Positions 61,153-64,000 of a stretch of DNA of 64,000 nt are shown here, one piece after another (position 1 is the first letter of the stretch; each line of letters begins with the position of its first letter). The notes under the pieces are model-generated. The model made no database searches. It was not told the DNA's origin and saw nothing but the letters and a program-made list of their open reading frames with translations. A program made the translations under genes and the position numbers. Source of the DNA: Chrysomallon squamiferum (lineage: Eukaryota; Mollusca; Gastropoda; Neomphalida; Peltospiridae); contig CM022666.1 in NCBI GenBank assembly GCA_012295275.1, positions 3,575,616-3,639,615 of the forward strand. Direction: 5' to 3'.

Positions 61153-62946
61153 TTACAGCATGTACAGACCAAAGTAGGTTGTCTCAGGATCTCTCAAAAT
61201 TCTGTTCACAACTGATGCTCTCACCACTACAGTGTCGTTGGCTTTCAGGTAGTAAACAGCTCCAATGTAGGAAGCAACAAAACCTTCCTTGTGTTCTCGT
61301 ACTTTGCATGTTGTTTGAGAATGTGTGTAGAGATCATCATAATTTGGATATATTTCAATTGAGTGATATAGCCTATAGCATCCAAGCTCTGTGATTTTGT
61401 TGTCATGGAATACAACATTGCTGTATATGAAGTAGTAAGCAGCGTGTTTGACTTGAATCCCGTCAGCGACAACAGCTGCAGCTCCTTTCACAAACGATCT
61501 TTTACCAGACGACGTCCATTTGATCAAAGTTGTGTCTGAAAAGTTTGTAAGAAGAAAATATTTTTAAACAATATTTCTATTTTAAATTGTCAACAGTCGT
61601 AGTTAGTATTAGTAATATATTTCTATAACTACAAACTTCCGCTATTAACTACTTTACACAATAACTGATATTATCACTAGTAACACTGCTATTATTATTG
61701 GTATCACAATTTCTACTATTATTTTCTAACCATTACTAATAACTAAGTGATAACTACTACTACTACGTTTACCAGACTACTGTTACTTCTATTTACTACT
61801 ACCACGTTTATTACCAAAATCACCTATTTTAACTGAGTACTACTACTCTTCCACTACAACTACTACTACTAGTACAACTATTTTTGTTCTTACTTTTGTC
61901 ATATGTTGCATTCAGTTCCATTTGTAGATGAGCCGATGTCTTCACATGAGCTGATGTCTTCAGTTCATTAGCGACATCTCTGATCTGCTTAAGTTTCTTT
62001 TCTAATATATATAAATATGAACATTATATATAAAGTACACATGTAACATTCACATAGTTTCTTTCATTTTATTCTAGGTTGGTTATTTTGTTTACTAACA
62101 ATAAGGGTACATACAAATACAAAATTATAAACACTTGTGTGGATATTTAAATATGTGTGGTTTCTCTTTGTGTATGTGTCTTTTTGTGGGATTGTGTGTG
62201 TGTCTTTTTGTGGGATTGTGTGTCTGTGTTTGAGTCTTTGTATGTGTGTGTATGTTTATGGTTGTGCTTTGTGTATCTGTGTTTATGCGACTTTGTGTTT
62301 TTACGTATGTCTGTGTGTATATATGTGTCTGTATTAACTTACCACATTTCTCAGCTTTTGTATGACTTTCACTCAGTTTCTAAAAAGAATGTTAATAACC
62401 ACTTTGAAACTCGTCCATAATAATACATTTTAAATTTATAAATATATTTCATCACAATTAATTTCTCCTTTTTCTTAATTCAAATATTGTTAAACGTATA
62501 TGGATTCTTTATCTTTTTTTCTTTTTTTTTTTTTTTTTTTTTTTCAATTTCATTTGTAATCAACTTAACTTTTTATAATAACTTAATACAGGATTTACCT
62601 ATTTCTTAAGTTCATACTTATTTTTTTCTTCTTTTTAATGTATTTATGATTTTTTATCTGTTTTAGAATTTAAAATAGAATTTACCTTTTTCATAATTTC
62701 ACTGATCACTTTTTCTCCATCGTTGTAACAACAATACATGATATTGTTCCTGGTTCTCTTCGTAGATTTGTCATCACAACAGTTTTCTCCTGGTTTGCAC
62801 GAGATTTTCACACACAGTTCCTTGTCAAACAACAAGCTGGTTTCTATGTTCAGAAATTCGTTTAGTGTTCCAGATACAATGACACTGATGAGTATGAAGT
62901 TTAGTGCCATAAGAGAAATGGCAAGGACTGGACGAATTGGTACCAT
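61153..62946 (-). CDS. TNF-superfamily ligand gene E (262 aa, most divergent)
   Basis: Exons: 62686-62946, 62343-62379, 61894-62001, 61153-61535, ending in TAA, all in phase. The TM exon starts MVPIRPVLAISLMALNFILI and keeps all six module cysteines. The linker ends KAEKC instead of KAEKS. The stalk has an in-frame repeat of the KTSAH motif (KTSAHVKTSAHLQMEL) and its acceptor is ttag. The THD lost two codons near its start (DTTLIKW). It has ELGCYRLYHS where the others have ELEYARLCHS, so the first THD cysteine has moved four residues upstream. SYIGAVYYLKANDTV and YFGLYML are kept. The leader begins at acceptor gttttacag (62975). The gene looks intact and may have its own function. Confidence 0.83.
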
Positions 62947-63202
62947 TTTGTGTAACAACGTTTAATTCCTTTAGCTGTAAAACACGACCATAACAAAAAC
63001 AGTTGTGAGTAGTAATAAATAATACCAAGATAAATACACACACAAAATACAGATATACGCACCTAAATAACATTATTTCAGAGAATAAACTAAAATAATA
63101 AATAAAGCAAGAAAACACACACAGAAACGCGCGCACACAGATACGACACAAAGAGCAGAATATTCTTTCGAAAAATTAAAATAAGAGTAAATGAAAACAA
63201 TG

Positions 63203-63400
63203 ACTTACGTTATGGAAATATATAACGCCTTCTTACTTCTTTTTCGTTATCGAAATAATTATTTAAATTTGTGTTAGAGTCTGCTGCTCTTTAGAAGATA
63301 ACAATATTGTATTAAAACCGAACAGAAACTAGAATTTCCTCGAATCAGGGGTTTTTATTTTGAATCCTTCAGATCACTATGATTGGCTATGAGAACAATA
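63203..63400 (-). promoter_or_regulatory. Possible promoter and leader exon of TNF gene E
   Basis: The minus strand has a CCAAT box at about 63372-63376 (tagccaatca), an AT-rich ttatatatttcc near 63215-63230 and a donor ccataac|gtaagt at 63207. This donor could pair with the acceptor at 62975. It is not homologous to the A/D leader. Confidence 0.3.
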
Positions 63401-63409
63401 AAACCTATA

Positions 63410-64000
63410 ATGTTCCTAAATAAACTACATACACTTATTATTGCTGTTGTCTTGTCGTAGTCGTAGTTCTTGTTAATAGTACTACGACTGTTGTTGCCAA
63501 TGTTCATTACGTGATACGAATCGATACGCGGACTGTGATCTATTTTAAGAATTCTGGCTTTGCTCAGTTTGCCATGATTACGTCAGGTACATATGATCTA
63601 CATCCAGGAACAGAAACAAGGAAAGAAAAACTTAACAACTGACTATTAACCAGGTAGTTTGTTATTTTTTATTTAATTACTCTTCAATAGTCTAGACACC
63701 AAATAAGTTATCAAAAATGTAATACAGAACCTCTACATTATTTAATTTCAAATAACCAAACATACTCCAGCTATGCACTACAGTATATATCTACACACGA
63801 TCCACGAACGAGCACAGTTATAAAAATTGGATTATTCCCTGACAGAAAAAACTAGTTATTTTTATTCATTTATTTTCATAATCGTTTCAGTGGTTGAACG
63901 TGTTTATTTGGACTAGAGATAACAGTAATCGCATGATTGAAGCAGGTTGTGAAATAAGTTCATCGATAAACTCATTCAACAACAACAACAGCAACTGTAT
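63410..64000. other. Right-end intergenic DNA, no gene seen
   Basis: It contains stretches shared with 31420-31680 and 54770-55130 (cagtatatatctacacacga, aacagtaatcgcatgattga). No coding sequence is supported. Confidence 0.5.

Overview
The window reads as animal nuclear DNA: very AT-rich, full of long microsatellites, with small split exons, consensus GT/AG splice sites and eukaryotic DNA-transposon remains. No bacterial genes, tRNA, rRNA or CRISPR array were seen. A lophotrochozoan, most likely a mollusc, is a guess from the style of the genome (long CT, AC, AT and ATT tracts and an expanded TNF-ligand family); the sequence does not prove it. A 200-N assembly gap lies at 19572-19771.

The main content is a tandem cluster, all on the minus strand, of five genes for type II membrane TNF-superfamily ligands: A (16521-18468), B (28712-30464), C (37505-39064), D (47174-49123) and E (61153-62946). 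Each has the same four coding exons of about 261, 37, 108 and 389 nt with conserved phases. They encode a short cytosolic tail plus transmembrane helix plus a small cysteine-rich module (C-x4-C-x5-CC-x14-CC), a 12-residue linker, a stalk carrying the first strand of the TNF homology domain (THD), and the rest of the THD. A, B, C and E look intact (262-264 residues). D carries a 2-nt frameshift in the linker exon. Exon relics of further copies are scattered through the window, two of them (4.4k and 26.7k) on the plus strand.

A second minus-strand family, called F2 here, alternates with the TNF genes. It is a multi-exon, multi-pass membrane protein I cannot identify with confidence (exons a to e). 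Copies lie at 1.9-2.7k, 9.5-10.2k, 11.9-14.5k, 24.4k, 42.3-45.8k and 56.8-59.5k. Every copy that can be judged is broken or incomplete. F2 followed by TNF looks like the ancestral duplicated unit (F2-2 with A, F2-5 with D, F2-6 with E). A third coding-like relic, F3, sits just upstream of the A and D promoters.

Between the genes lie recurrent blocks made of AGT/GAT microsatellites, a TGTACA-containing minisatellite and a 30-bp minisatellite. The last forms a small open frame of acidic decapeptide repeats with a start and a stop in six places. Mobile DNA includes a pogo/DDE-type element (35282-36819), a MULE/FLYWCH element with a 7-bp target duplication (42620-43899), a truncated Tigger element (25841-26470) and hAT-like ends. 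The cluster has clearly been shaped by repeated unequal exchange, deletion, one inversion and microsatellite growth.
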